Of a DNA stretch of 64,000 nt, positions 1 through 9,500 are shown one piece after another. The translations under genes were made by a program, and so were the position numbers. Source of the DNA: Prescottella defluvii (GTDB lineage: Bacteria; Actinomycetota; Actinomycetes; Mycobacteriales; Mycobacteriaceae); the NCBI RefSeq assembly GCF_000738775.1, contig NZ_JPOC01000021.1, positions 1-64,000 on the forward strand, in the 5' to 3' direction. A model generated the notes under the pieces. That model was given only the letters and a program-made list of their open reading frames with translations, was not told the origin of the DNA and made no database searches. Position 1 is the first letter of the stretch. Each line of letters begins with the position of its first letter.

Positions 1-2324
1 GCGTCGCCCTGCCCGGTCCGGAACTGTTCTTCGCGGAGGTGCACCTGTTCGGCGGGCCGGCGCCCGTCCGCCGCTTCCTCCCCGAGCTGATCGACCTGAT
101 CTGGAACCGAACGATCGACCCGGGCACCGCGTGCGAGCCCGAGCATGCGTTCGCCGATCACGTTGAGCTGCACCTCGGTGGTGCCGCCGTAGATCGTCGT
201 CGCGCGGCCCGCGATGAGCTGTTCCATCGCCTTGTCGCTCGGCTGCCCGGGTACCGCCACCACTCCCGCCGGACCCAGCTCGGCCACCACGAACTCCGAG
301 ATCGCCTGCCCCAGGCCCATACCCAGCAACTTGCCGACCGACGACGTCGTACTCACGTCCGCACCGGAGAGCTGTTTCAGTACCACCCGCGCGCCGATCA
401 GGTCGATCGCCTGACTCTCGGCGATCAGCTCACCGAAGCGGTAGCGGCCCACCGGTCCCAGTTGACGGCCGTACACGAAAGCGAGCAGATCCTTGTCGCT
501 CGCGTACGCCTCCATCTTCTGGCTCAGCGCCACCCGCTCGCCGGCGAGCGTGGTCCGGGCGACACGCCAACCATCGTTCAGGTCGCCGACGACGTTCTCG
601 TCCGGGACGAACACGTCGTCGAGGAACACCTCGTTGAACAGCGCCGAGCCGGTCATCTCCCGCAGCGGCCGCACCGTCACACCGGGTGTGGACATGTCGA
701 GCACGAAGTACGTGATGCCCTCGTGCTTCGGTCTGGACGGGTCAGTGCGCGCGATGAGCATCGCCCAGTCCGCGAACTGCGCGACGGTGGTCCAGATCTT
801 CTGGCCGGTGATCTTCCAGCCGCCGTCCACCTTCTCGGCCTTGGTTGTCAGCGACGCCAGGTCGGATCCGGCGCCCGGTTCGGAGAACAGTTGGCACCAC
901 ACCAGGTCGCCGCGCAGGGTGGGCACGGCCAGGTCCTGCTTCTGCTTCTCCGTGCCGTGCGCCACCACGGCCTGCACCGCCCAGCCACCCATCAGCAACT
1001 GCGGCAGAGCGATTCCCGCAGCCTTCGCCTCCTGTGCGATCACGATCTGTTCCAGCGGTCCCGCACCGCGCCCGTACGGCTTCGGCAGGTGCGGCTGCAC
1101 CCAACCGCCGTCCCCGAGCGCGACGAGCCGGTCGTCCTCGTCGTCGATGGCCGCGATCGGCGCGAGATCGGCACGCACTACCGCGCGCACGGCCTCGGCC
1201 TCCGGGGGCAGTTCCAACTCCGACTGCCGGATCACACCGGCGAGCGCCTGTTCGGCGACCCGCTCCACCCGCTCCTCACGGGTGCCGAGCACGCCGCGGA
1301 TCGCGAGGGCCCGGCGGTAGTACAGGTGCGCGTCGTGCTCCCACGTGAAGCCGATACCGCCGTGCACCTGGATGCAGTCCTGCGCCACCTGCACGGCCGC
1401 GTCGGGCACGATCACCGCCGCCACCTCGGCCGCGAAATCGGCTGTCGAGTCGTCGGCGTCGAGCGCGGACGCGGCATCCCAGATCGCGGCCCGCGCCTTC
1501 TCCAGCGCGATGCCCATGTGTGCGCACCTGTGCTTGACACCCTGGAACTGCCCGATCGGCCGACCGAACTGTACGCGGGTCTTGGCGTACTCGGCCGCCG
1601 TCGACACGCACCACGACAGCACGCCCACCGCCTCGGCGCCCAGCACCACCGACACGATGGACCGCACCCGCCGCTCGCCCAGCCCGTCGAGAACGCGGTC
1701 GGACCCGACCGTCACCCCGGATGCCTCGACCCGCGCTGACCCACGCAGCACGTCGACGCTGTCCTGCGGTGTGATCGTGAGATCGGCGCCGTCCACGACG
1801 ATCCAGCGCACCGCATCGCCGACGACGGCCGGTAACAGCAGCACGTCCGCGTGTTCGCCACCGAGCACCGCATCGAGGGTCCCGGAGAGTCGGTACCCCT
1901 CCCCCTCCGCGGCCGCCTGCAGCGGGACACCGAGAGCGACTGTCGCGGTGCGTGTCCCGTCGAGCAGACCCGGCAGCACCTCGATTCCGATCTTGGAATC
2001 GACCGCTCCGAGCACCGCCGCGGCCGCCGCGGTGGGCACGAACGGACCCGGAGCAACGGTGCGCCCCAGCGCCTCGAGCACTACCGCGAGCGTGAGCAGG
2101 CCGGCGCCGTGACCGCCCCGGTCCTCCGACACCGCGAGCCCCAGCAGATCCTGGCCGGCCAGCGCCGACCAGAACGACGGAAACCGGTCCTCGGTCCGCG
2201 ATTCCACCGCGGCCCGCACCTGATCGGCGGTGATCGTGCGTTCCGCGAAGCCGCGGACCGAATCGGACAGTGCCACATGCTCGTCGCTCAGCCCGAGCCC
2301 GAGTTCGTACGCGTTGCGTGCCAT
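1..2324 (-). CDS. Fused two-half acyl-CoA dehydrogenase (FadE), C-terminal end beyond the window
   Basis: Reading from an ATG at 2324, the frame stays open to the window edge, giving at least 774 codons, so the stop lies outside. The protein holds two acyl-CoA dehydrogenase halves. The first half, to about residue 350, includes VHGGIGFTWEHD near 325. The second half carries the FAD/substrate motif FSEPGAGSDL near 478 and IYGGTTEVQLN near 711, whose Glu is where the catalytic base usually sits. Fused FadE proteins of this size (FadE34/FadE6 type in mycobacteria) oxidise acyl-CoA esters to trans-2-enoyl-CoA with FAD. The start lies 13 bp after the stop of the upstream dehydrogenase gene, so it is the last visible gene of the beta-oxidation operon. 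The substrate is unknown; a steroid side chain or other branched acyl-CoA is possible. Confidence 0.9.
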   Translation of the reverse strand, partial: MARNAYELGLGLSDEHVALSDSVRGFAERTITADQVRAAVESRTEDRFPSFWSALAGQDLLGLAVSEDRGGHGAGLLTLAVVLEALGRTVAPGPFVPTAAAAAVLGAVDSKIGIEVLPGLLDGTRTATVALGVPLQAAAEGEGYRLSGTLDAVLGGEHADVLLLPAVVGDAVRWIVVDGADLTITPQDSVDVLRGSARVEASGVTVGSDRVLDGLGERRVRSIVSVVLGAEAVGVLSWCVSTAAEYAKTRVQFGRPIGQFQGVKHRCAHMGIALEKARAAIWDAASALDADDSTADFAAEVAAVIVPDAAVQVAQDCIQVHGGIGFTWEHDAHLYYRRALAIRGVLGTREERVERVAEQALAGVIRQSELELPPEAEAVRAVVRADLAPIAAIDDEDDRLVALGDGGWVQPHLPKPYGRGAGPLEQIVIAQEAKAAGIALPQLLMGGWAVQAVVAHGTEKQKQDLAVPTLRGDLVWCQLFSEPGAGSDLASLTTKAEKVDGGWKITGQKIWTTVAQFADWAMLIARTDPSRPKHEGITYFVLDMSTPGVTVRPLREMTGSALFNEVFLDDVFVPDENVVGDLNDGWRVARTTLAGERVALSQKMEAYASDKDLLAFVYGRQLGPVGRYRFGELIAESQAIDLIGARVVLKQLSGADVSTTSSVGKLLGMGLGQAISEFVVAELGPAGVVAVPGQPSDKAMEQLIAGRATTIYGGTTEVQLNVIGERMLGLARGARVDRSVPDQVDQLGEEAADGRRPAEQVHLREEQFRTGQGD

Positions 2325-2337
2325 GCGCTCGTGCCTC

Positions 2338-3207
2338 TCAGCCCAGTCGTTCGGCGAGATCGTCGACGGTCCACGGCCCGTCGCTCTCGATGGTCTCCCC
2401 GCCGTGCCAGTTGATCAGTTCGGAGATCGCCCCACCCTGCACGGCGTACACCTTGCCGGTGAGCTTGCAGTCCGCCGCGGCGAGGCGGGCCACGAGCGGT
2501 GAGATGTTGGCCGGCGCGAAGGCGTCGAACTCGCCCTCCGGGATCTCCGCCGCGAACAGCGCGCCCATACCCGGGGTCGCGAGCGTGAGACGGGTGCGGG
2601 CGATCGGCGCGATGGCGTTGACCCGCACCCCGTACCGCTCGAGTTCGTCCGCCGCGACGAGGGTCAGCGCGGCGATACCGGCCTTGGCTGCGCCGTAGTT
2701 GCCCTGGCCGGCGTTGGGCATGAAGGTGCCCGACGCCGACGCGGTGTTGATCACCGAGGCCTGCACCGTCTCACCGGCCTTGGACTGTGCCTTCCAGTGG
2801 GCGGCCGCGTGGTGCAGCGTCGCGGCGTGCCCCTTGAGGTGCACCGCGATCACGGCGTCCCACTGGCCCTCCTCCATGCCCGCGATGAAGCTGTCGCGCA
2901 GGATGCCGGCGTTGTTGACCAGGATGTCGAGGCGGCCGAACTCACGCACGGCCTGCGCGACCAGCGCCTCCGCGCCCGCCCAGTCGGCGACGTTGTCGGT
3001 GTTCGCGACGGCTCGACCGTCCGCGGCGACGATCTCGTCCACCACCTGTTGCGCCGGACCGGTGTCCGCACCGGTGCCGTCGTTGGCACCGCCGAGATCG
3101 TTGACCACGACCGCGGCGCCCTCCGCCGCGAAGAGCAGTGCGTGCTCGCGGCCGATGCCGCGTCCCGCGCCGGTGACGATCGCGACACGTCCGTCCAGTG
3201 TTCCCAT
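2338..3207 (-). CDS. SDR oxidoreductase, MFE2-type (3R)-hydroxyacyl-CoA dehydrogenase
   Basis: A 289-aa short-chain dehydrogenase/reductase. TGAGRGIG (residues 12-19) is the NAD(P)-binding glycine motif, NNAG is at 98-101, and the catalytic Tyr171 and Lys175 lie in NYGAAKAG with an upstream Ser-rich strand. The DLGGANDGTG insert and the general pattern match the dehydrogenase domain of peroxisomal multifunctional enzyme 2 (17-beta-HSD type 4), which oxidises (3R)-hydroxyacyl-CoA to 3-ketoacyl-CoA. That fits the neighbouring MaoC hydratase, which makes (3R)-hydroxyacyl-CoA, and the thiolase, which would cleave the ketoacyl product. It is co-directional and tightly spaced within the operon. The general class is sure; the exact substrate is inferred from context only. 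Confidence 0.9.
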   Translation of the reverse strand: MGTLDGRVAIVTGAGRGIGREHALLFAAEGAAVVVNDLGGANDGTGADTGPAQQVVDEIVAADGRAVANTDNVADWAGAEALVAQAVREFGRLDILVNNAGILRDSFIAGMEEGQWDAVIAVHLKGHAATLHHAAAHWKAQSKAGETVQASVINTASASGTFMPNAGQGNYGAAKAGIAALTLVAADELERYGVRVNAIAPIARTRLTLATPGMGALFAAEIPEGEFDAFAPANISPLVARLAAADCKLTGKVYAVQGGAISELINWHGGETIESDGPWTVDDLAERLG

Positions 3208-3245
3208 CAGTGTTCTCCTCTGTCGCAGAGCCAGTTGTCACACAG

Positions 3246-4109
3246 TCAATCGGTGATGACGGCGAGGCCGTCCTTGATGACCAGCTCGTCACCGACGGTG
3301 GTCTCGTACACATAGGCGGTGGCCCCGGATTCGGACCCCGATGTCCGCAACTGTGTCTCGATGTCCTGTTCCGGCAGAACCGGTTTCGCGAACCGGACCG
3401 CGAGCCGCTTCAGCCGCTCGACCTCCCCGTCGGCGAACTCGGTGAGAACCGCCCACGACGTGAAGGCCATCGTGCACAGGCCGTGGTTGATGATGCCCGG
3501 CAGACCGGACATGCGGGCGATCTCGTCGTCCAGATGGATCGGCATGGGATCCCCCGACGCCGGCGAGTACCGGAACGTCTGGTCCTTGTCGATGTGCTGC
3601 ACCACCGACGCCGCGGGAGGCGTGACGCGCAGCGTGTCGTCGAACCGGTGCGCGGGCGCCCGATCCCCGAGGCCCGGACCGGCATCGACCTTGCGGAAGA
3701 ACGCCGTCATCCACTGCTCGTTCACCAATTCTCCGGTGTCCGAGCGGGTCTCGACGTAGACGACCACGGTGGATCCGTTCTCACGCCCTTCGAACCCGAT
3801 CGGCTTGGCACGGACCACCAGGATGTCGCCCGGGTAGATCGGCCGGTGGAAGTGGAAGTCCTGCTCGCCGTGCACGAGTTTCATCAGCAGTTCGACGGGC
3901 GCCACCGACAGCGCCGCGGGTGCCATCGACGTGAAGGCCGGGACCACCGCGAACACCGGCGGGGCGACCTCGCCACGCCGATGCCGCTCGATGGGGTCGT
4001 TCGTGGCCGCCGCGTACTCGGCGATGCGTTCGGCGGTGACCTCGAACCTCTGCTCGTCGGTCCAGGCTCCGAGTCCGGAGGTGTCGAATTCGACGGTGGG
4101 CGTGGTCAT
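3246..4109 (-). CDS. MaoC / FAS1-like double hot-dog hydratase
   Basis: A 287-aa protein starting at ATG 4109 (MTTPTVEF). A longer reading from 4145 would overlap the previous gene, and this start sits 7 bp after that gene's stop. The N-terminal half is a FAS1-like dehydratase hot-dog fold. The C-terminal half carries the hydratase-2 motif YSPASGDPMPIHLDD, with the catalytic Asp and His of R-specific enoyl-CoA hydratases, followed by GIINHGLCTMAF. The family hydrates trans-2-enoyl-CoA to (3R)-hydroxyacyl-CoA in the cytoplasm. Its place between SRPBCC/thiolase and the MFE2-type dehydrogenase completes a beta-oxidation spiral: FadE, MaoC, SDR, thiolase. The chain or ring structure of the substrate cannot be read from the sequence. 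Confidence 0.88.
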   Translation of the reverse strand: MTTPTVEFDTSGLGAWTDEQRFEVTAERIAEYAAATNDPIERHRRGEVAPPVFAVVPAFTSMAPAALSVAPVELLMKLVHGEQDFHFHRPIYPGDILVVRAKPIGFEGRENGSTVVVYVETRSDTGELVNEQWMTAFFRKVDAGPGLGDRAPAHRFDDTLRVTPPAASVVQHIDKDQTFRYSPASGDPMPIHLDDEIARMSGLPGIINHGLCTMAFTSWAVLTEFADGEVERLKRLAVRFAKPVLPEQDIETQLRTSGSESGATAYVYETTVGDELVIKDGLAVITD

Positions 4110-4116
4110 CGCGCGC

Positions 4117-4548
4117 CTAGCCGACCAACTCGGCGAACTTCGCAAGCGACGCCTCGAGATCGACGGCCGCGTTCTTGGCGACGGCCTTCCCGATCGGCCC
4201 GACGATCATGGTGCCCTTGAAACTCGCGTCGATGACGGCCCTGCTCCCCGATCCGTCGGGCTCGACCCGGAGAGTGAACTCCACCGTGACACCGGCCATT
4301 CCGGTGCCCGCGATCCTCACCAGCTTCGGTACCTCGACCTCGGTGACGGTCCACTCGATCTTGTTCGCCATGCCCATCACGGAGACGACCTCGGTGAAGG
4401 TGGCGCCCTGGCGAACTTCGGTGGGCAGTTCACTCTTCCAACCCTGATGGATGGTGAGCCACTCCTCCCAGCGGGAGAGGTCGGACAGGGCGTCCCAGGC
4501 CCTGTCGGGGGCCGCGGGGAGGGCTGCGGAGACGGAAACGGAAGCCAT
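4117..4548 (-). CDS. SRPBCC family protein (polyketide-cyclase/START-like)
   Basis: A 143-aa single-domain protein starting MASVSVSAALPAAPDRAWDALSDLSRWEEWL, the usual opening of SRPBCC/START-fold proteins, which form a hydrophobic ligand cavity. A long C-terminal helix (KNAAVDLEASLAKFAELVG) closes the fold. It has no obvious catalytic motif. It lies between the thiolase and the MaoC gene in one tightly packed operon, with 33 bp to the thiolase and 7 bp to MaoC. A role in binding or presenting a bulky hydrophobic acyl substrate is therefore plausible. The function is inferred from context only. Confidence 0.85.
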   Translation of the reverse strand: MASVSVSAALPAAPDRAWDALSDLSRWEEWLTIHQGWKSELPTEVRQGATFTEVVSVMGMANKIEWTVTEVEVPKLVRIAGTGMAGVTVEFTLRVEPDGSGSRAVIDASFKGTMIVGPIGKAVAKNAAVDLEASLAKFAELVG

Positions 4549-4581
4549 GACTACTCCTGGAGTGTTGTGGGACGGAAGGAT

Positions 4582-5772
4582 TCAGCGTTCGGCGGGCCGG
4601 TATGCGGTGACCACGACCGCACCGCCCAGCCCGATGTTGTGCTGGAGCGCCACCGTGGCGTCGGTGACCTGCCGCCTGTCGGCGGTGCCGCGCAGTTGCC
4701 ACGTCAGCTCGCTGCACTGCGCCAGCCCGGTCGCGCCGAGCGGATGCCCCTTGGAGATGAGGCCGCCGGACGGGTTGACCACCCAGCGGCCGCCGTACGT
4801 GGTGTCATCGGCGTCGACGAGCTTGCCGCCCTCCCCCTCGGCGCACAGTCCGAGCGCCTCGTAGGTGAGCAGTTCGTTCGTGGAGAAGCAGTCGTGCAGT
4901 TCGATGACGTCGATGTCGGCGGGGCCGATCCCGGCCTGTTCGTAGACGAGCCCGGCGGCCGTCCGGGTCATGTCGGCGCCGACCAGGCTGATCGCGCTCC
5001 GGTCCTCGAACGTGCTCGGCAGGTCGGTGACCATCGCCTGGCCCACGATCTCGACGGCCTGCCCGGCGAGGCCGTGCTTGTCGACGAACGCCTCGCTCGC
5101 GACGACGACCGCGCCGGAGCCGTCCGACGTCGGCGAGCACTGCAGCTTGGTGAGCGGGCCGTAGATCGGCTTGGAGGCGAGGACGTCCTCGAGCGTGTAC
5201 TCGTCCTGGAACTGCGCGTACGGATTGTTGATCGAGTGCCGGTGGTTCTTGACGCCGATCTTCGCGAACTGCTCGGCCGTGGTGCCGTAGCGCTCCATGT
5301 GTTCCTTGCCGGCGGCCCCGAACATGTACGGCGCCGGCGGCATCGCGAACTCCTGCAGTTCGGCGAGCGCGAGCAGGTGCCGCATCATCGGCTGCTCGCG
5401 GTCGTCGTACGTGGTGCCGAGCGAACCGGTCTGCATCTTCTCGAACCCCAGTGCCAGCGCACAGTCCACCTGACCGCTACGGACCGCCTGAGTCGCGAGG
5501 TAGAGCGCCGTCGAACCCGTCGAGCAGTTGTTGTTGACGTTGACGATCGGGATGCCGGTGAGACCCAACTCGTACACCGCGCGCTGACCGGACGTCGACT
5601 CGCCGTAGACGTAGCCGACGTACGCCTGCCGGATTTCTCGGTAGTCGATGCCGGCGTCCGCGAGCGCCTTGGTCCCGGCTTCCCGTGCCATGTCGGGGTA
5701 GTCCCACTCGCGTGCCCCCGGCTTCTCGAACTTCGTCATTCCCACGCCGACGACGAAAACCCTGTTGCTCAT
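4582..5772 (-). CDS. SCPx-type thiolase / lipid-transfer protein
   Basis: A 396-aa thiolase-fold protein of the SCP2/SCPx class, without a fused SCP2 domain. The nucleophilic Cys is in NNNCSTGS near residue 84. The catalytic histidines are in HDCFSTNE near 291 and GHPLGATG near 344. The last motif is [13 protein letters not shown], where SCPx enzymes carry His-Asn instead of the usual second Cys. This supports real 3-ketoacyl-CoA thiolysis, because retro-aldolase Ltp2-type relatives lack the first Cys. It is the first gene of the minus-strand operon, starts at ATG 5772 with GGGAG six bases upstream, and diverges from a TetR gene. SCPx thiolases favour branched or steroid-type ketoacyl-CoA, so the operon may handle such a substrate. 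Confidence 0.9.
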   Translation of the reverse strand: MSNRVFVVGVGMTKFEKPGAREWDYPDMAREAGTKALADAGIDYREIRQAYVGYVYGESTSGQRAVYELGLTGIPIVNVNNNCSTGSTALYLATQAVRSGQVDCALALGFEKMQTGSLGTTYDDREQPMMRHLLALAELQEFAMPPAPYMFGAAGKEHMERYGTTAEQFAKIGVKNHRHSINNPYAQFQDEYTLEDVLASKPIYGPLTKLQCSPTSDGSGAVVVASEAFVDKHGLAGQAVEIVGQAMVTDLPSTFEDRSAISLVGADMTRTAAGLVYEQAGIGPADIDVIELHDCFSTNELLTYEALGLCAEGEGGKLVDADDTTYGGRWVVNPSGGLISKGHPLGATGLAQCSELTWQLRGTADRRQVTDATVALQHNIGLGGAVVVTAYRPAER

Positions 5773-5802
5773 GCGGACTCCCGATTCGGATCAAGTGTGT
5801 GT

Positions 5803-5813
5803 GACACGCTGTC
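5803..5813. promoter_or_regulatory. Palindromic operator candidate 1 (GACACGCTGTC)
   Basis: An inverted repeat GACA-CGC-TGTC in the thiolase/TetR divergent promoter. An almost identical copy lies 28 bp away at 5831, and the flanking bases are also shared (TG before, CCA after). A repeated palindrome beside a TetR gene is the usual arrangement for a self-regulated divergent operon, and this copy lies on the thiolase side. Binding by the adjacent TetR is inferred. Confidence 0.6.
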
Positions 5814-5830
5814 CAACCAAAAGTAAGTGA

Positions 5831-5841
5831 GACACGTTGTC
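5831..5841. promoter_or_regulatory. Palindromic operator candidate 2 (GACACGTTGTC)
   Basis: Second copy of the palindrome, GACA-CGT-TGTC. It overlaps a candidate -35 box for the TetR gene: TTGTCC at 5837-5842, an 18-bp spacer, TACTGT at 5861-5866, then seven bases to the ATG at 5874. That geometry suggests a leaderless tetR transcript whose -35 box would be covered by bound repressor. The promoter reading is inference from spacing. Confidence 0.6.
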
Positions 5842-5873
5842 CAGTCAATGCCCGCTCCACTACTGTTCACCGA

Positions 5874-6533
5874 ATGACGGACGGACGCGCGACCCGGTGG
5901 GACGACCACAAGGTGCAGCGTCGCGACCGGATCCTCGAGGCGGCCCTGGCCGCGATCGAGTCCGCCGGGCCGGACGTCGGGGTTCAGCAGATCTGCGAGC
6001 GCGCGCAGGTTCCCCGATCGGTGGTCTACCGAATCTTCGCCGACCGCGGTGACCTCGACGAGCAGATCCGGATCCGGATCGTCGACGTCATGATGGCCGA
6101 CCTGACCCCGGCGCTCACCCCGCACGGCACCGTCCGGGAGACGATCGAACTCGCGGTCGACACGTACGTGAAGTGGATCGTCGAGCATCCCCGCCTGCAC
6201 GCCTTCCTCAGCAAGGGGTCGCCCAGCCGACGAACCGTCGGCTCACGCGTGGTCACCGGTACCAAGACCGCGATCGGCGTGCAGTTGGGCGCGCTGCTCG
6301 CGGGCATCCTCGACCGCCGCGGCCAGGCGTCGGACCTCGCGGAGTCGCTGGCCTTCGCACTCGTGGGCCTCGTCGACGCGACGGTCAACCGCTGGCTGAG
6401 CCAGTCCGAGCAGACGGTGTCGAGTGACGAACTCGCGCAGTTCCTCGCGACGTCGATCTGGAGCGTGCTCGAGGGCAATCTGCACCGGATGGGCATCGCC
6501 GTGGAACTGTCCACACCGATCTCCGAGCTGTAG
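5874..6533 (+). CDS. TetR-family regulator of the adjacent beta-oxidation operon
   Basis: A 219-aa TetR-type repressor. The N-terminal helix-turn-helix covers about residues 18-65 (RRDRILEAALAAI ... GVQQICERAQVPRSVVYRIFADRGDL), followed by an all-helical ligand-binding region. It is transcribed away from the thiolase operon with a 101-bp shared promoter that holds two copies of GACACGNTGTC. No Shine-Dalgarno sequence precedes the ATG, and a -10-like TACTGT lies seven bases upstream, so the mRNA may be leaderless. The likely role is repression of itself and the operon until an acyl-CoA intermediate binds. Its 3' end converges on the giant NRPS gene, with a small hairpin between them. Confidence 0.88.
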   Translation: MTDGRATRWDDHKVQRRDRILEAALAAIESAGPDVGVQQICERAQVPRSVVYRIFADRGDLDEQIRIRIVDVMMADLTPALTPHGTVRETIELAVDTYVKWIVEHPRLHAFLSKGSPSRRTVGSRVVTGTKTAIGVQLGALLAGILDRRGQASDLAESLAFALVGLVDATVNRWLSQSEQTVSSDELAQFLATSIWSVLEGNLHRMGIAVELSTPISEL

Positions 6534-6538
6534 CAGCC

Positions 6539-6558
6539 CGGGACGGACTAGCGTCCCG
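6539..6558. terminator. Hairpin between convergent TetR and NRPS genes
   Basis: A 7-bp perfect stem, CGGGACG (6539-6545) with CGTCCCG (6552-6558), around a six-base loop that contains the NRPS stop codon. It sits five bases after the TetR stop. It is a plausible bidirectional terminator, though there is no T tract and the stem is short. Confidence 0.45.
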
Positions 6559-9500
6559 CGAGCCACGCGGCCAGCACCGGCCCGATGACCGCGAGTGCAT
6601 CGGGGTCGATCATGTCGTTGTGCCCACAGTCGACGGCGTGTTCCTCGATACGGCCGGTGACGAGGGGGCGCCATTCCCGCGCCGACCGATCGGTTCCGCC
6701 GCCCTGCCCGCGTGCGGCGGGGAACACCAGCAGGTCGCCGTCGTAGATGCCGGGCGCAAAGCGATGCACCAGGAGCCGTGAGTGGGCGTAACCGTCGTTG
6801 ATCCGTTCGAGATGCCCGGCGGTGACCGCATCACCGGTCCCGAAGTGGGCGTTGAGCATTCGGGCAGCATCGACGTAGTCGGCTGCGTGCTCGGTGGCGG
6901 GCGGTTCGAAACCCAGCCCGCGCAGCAGGTCCGTCAGGTCGAGCCGGCCGAGCAGGGGTTCCGAACCGTCGTCGGGGTAGGCGTCCATGACCGCCAGCGT
7001 CGCGACGGACCTGCCCCGGCGCTGCAGTTCGACGGCCATCGCGTGTGCGATCACGCCGCCCAGCGACCAGCCGAGCAGGTCGTACGGACCGTCGGGCGCC
7101 ATGGCCGTCACCTCGTCGACGTACCGTGCGGCCAAGTCGTCGAGCGAGTCGTACTGCGGCCCGTCGGTGATCACCGGTAGCTGCAGCCCGAACACCGGCC
7201 GCTCCACCGGCAGGTACCGCACCAGCCCCGCATAGCCCCAGGACAATCCGATACCGGGATGGACACAGAACAGTGGGCGTGCGGACCCATTGCTGCGCAG
7301 CGGGATCACGGGCCTCAGGGCGTCGTCCACCCCACCCGTCGCGGCGTCGGTGATCCGCCCGGCCAGGCCGGCGGGCGTCGGTTCGAGGAAGAGCTCCTGC
7401 AGCGTGACGGTGGGCCCTAGTCGTGCCCGCAGCGCGGTGACCACCTTCGTCGCGAGCAGTGAGGTACCGCCCAGATCGAAGAAGCTGTCGTCCAACCCGA
7501 TCCGCTCGACACCGAGGACATCGGTGTACACCTCCACCACCGCCGCCTCGATCGGGCCGCTCGGCTCCCGGAACTCCGCCGCCGCCGACATGAACCGCGG
7601 CGGCGGCAGCGCGTCGCGGTCCAACTTGCCGGTGGGCGTCAGCGGGATCCGGTCCAGCACGGTCACCGAGGCGGGCACCATGTGCGCGGGCAGGTGACGC
7701 CCCACGTCGCGGCGCAGGTCGTCGGCGTCGAGGTGGGCGCCGTCCACCGGTCGCACGTACGAGCAGAGCAGCATGTTGCCCGCGGGGCCCGGGCGGGCGA
7801 GTGTGACGGCGAACCCGACGCCCGGCTGTGCGGTGAGCACCGCGTCGACCTCCCCGGGCTCGATCCGGAAACCGCGGACCTTCACCTGGAAGTCGCTGCG
7901 CCCGATGTACTCGAGGGTGTCGTCCCCGCGCCATCGGACCAGATCGCCGGTGCGGTAGATCCGCTCGCCGGGCCGACCGAACGGGTCCGCGACGAACCGG
8001 CCGGCGGTGAGCCCGGGACGCCGGTGGTAGCCACGCGCCAGGGCGGGGCCGGCGATGTACAGCTCTCCGACGACCCCGCGCGGGACGGGGTGCAGACGCG
8101 GGTCGAGAACCAGTTCGGTGACGCCGCGGATCGGTCCGCCGAACGTGACCGGCTCGCCCGGGCGCATGGGCGCGCTGATGTTCGCCATGATCGTGGTCTC
8201 GGTGGGGCCGTACGCATTGAGCATCGTGCGCCCCGGAGCCCAACGCGTCACCAGCTCGGGCGGGCACGGCTCCCCCGCCACCACGAGCGTCCGCAGATTC
8301 TCGAGCCCGAGCGGGTCCACCGAGGCGAGAGTGGTTGGGGTCACGAATCCGTGTGTCACCCTGCCGGTTTCCAGCAGATCGGCGAACTCGGCGCCCCCGT
8401 AGACATCGGAGGGCACCACGACCATGGTGGCGCCCGCGCTCAGCGCCATCACGGATTCGAACACCGAGGCGTCGAAACTCGGCGACGCGAAGTGCAGGGT
8501 CCGTGCGTGCGGCGTCACGCCCAGGCGTTCGCGTTCCTCGGCCGCGAGGTTCGCCAACCCCCGGTGGGTCAGTACGACGCCCTTCGGCGTGCCGGTCGAG
8601 CCCGACGTGTAGATCAGGTACGCGGGGTGCTCGGCCCGCAGCGGGCGGATCCGCTCGGTGTCCTCGATCGGCGCGGCCGACTCGGCCGCGACGGCGGCCT
8701 CGGCATCCGGATCGTCGAGCACCACCCAGTTCACCGAATCCGGCAGCCGATCCCGGCTCGACCGCACGGTGACGCCCAGTCCCGCAGCGGAGTCGGTGAG
8801 CATCCGGGTGATCCGCTCGTCCGGGTAGCCCGGATCCACCGGCACGAAGGCCGCGCCGGTCCGTGCCACGGCCCAGACCGCGAGCACCGACGACACCGAG
8901 CGCGCCAGCCCCAGCGCGACGTACGTCTCCGGGCCCGCACCCATCCCGATCAGGCGCCTTGCCAGGCGGTTCGACCGCTCGTCGAGTTCCCGGTAGGACA
9001 GCTCTCGGCCGTCGCACACGACCGCGACGGCGTCGGGGGTGCGTGCCGCGGCCACCAGCAGGTCGGCCAGCAACAGTGTCGGTGCGTCCGGCCCGCCCCG
9101 TGCGGGTACCAGCCCGGCCAGCTCGCGCGGGTGCAGGATCTCGAGGTCGCCGACGGGCCGCCCCGGTTCGACCGTCGCGGTCTCGACGATCCGCACGAAT
9201 CGTTCGGCGAGGCCGCGCACGGTGTCACGGTCGAACAGATCGGTCGCGAACTCGATGCTCCCGACGATCCCCGCGGGTGCCCCGGCGTCGTCGAACCGTT
9301 CGCCGAGAACGAACTCGAGATCCTCCTTCACCACCCCGGACGCGACCGGCAGGACCTCGAGGGTCAGCCCGGACAGCCCGAGTCGGACGCGCTCGTCGTT
9401 CTGAAACTCGAGCGCCACCTGGAACAGCGGTGAGTACGCGGTGGTTCGGGCCGGGTCGAGCGCCTCGACCACCCTCTCGAACGGCACGTCGGCATGCGCG

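Noticed and set aside
39-1739. 566-codon plus-strand frame at the left edge
   Set aside because: It is antisense to the acyl-CoA dehydrogenase, which has clear family motifs; the plus-strand product is low-complexity Arg/His-rich.
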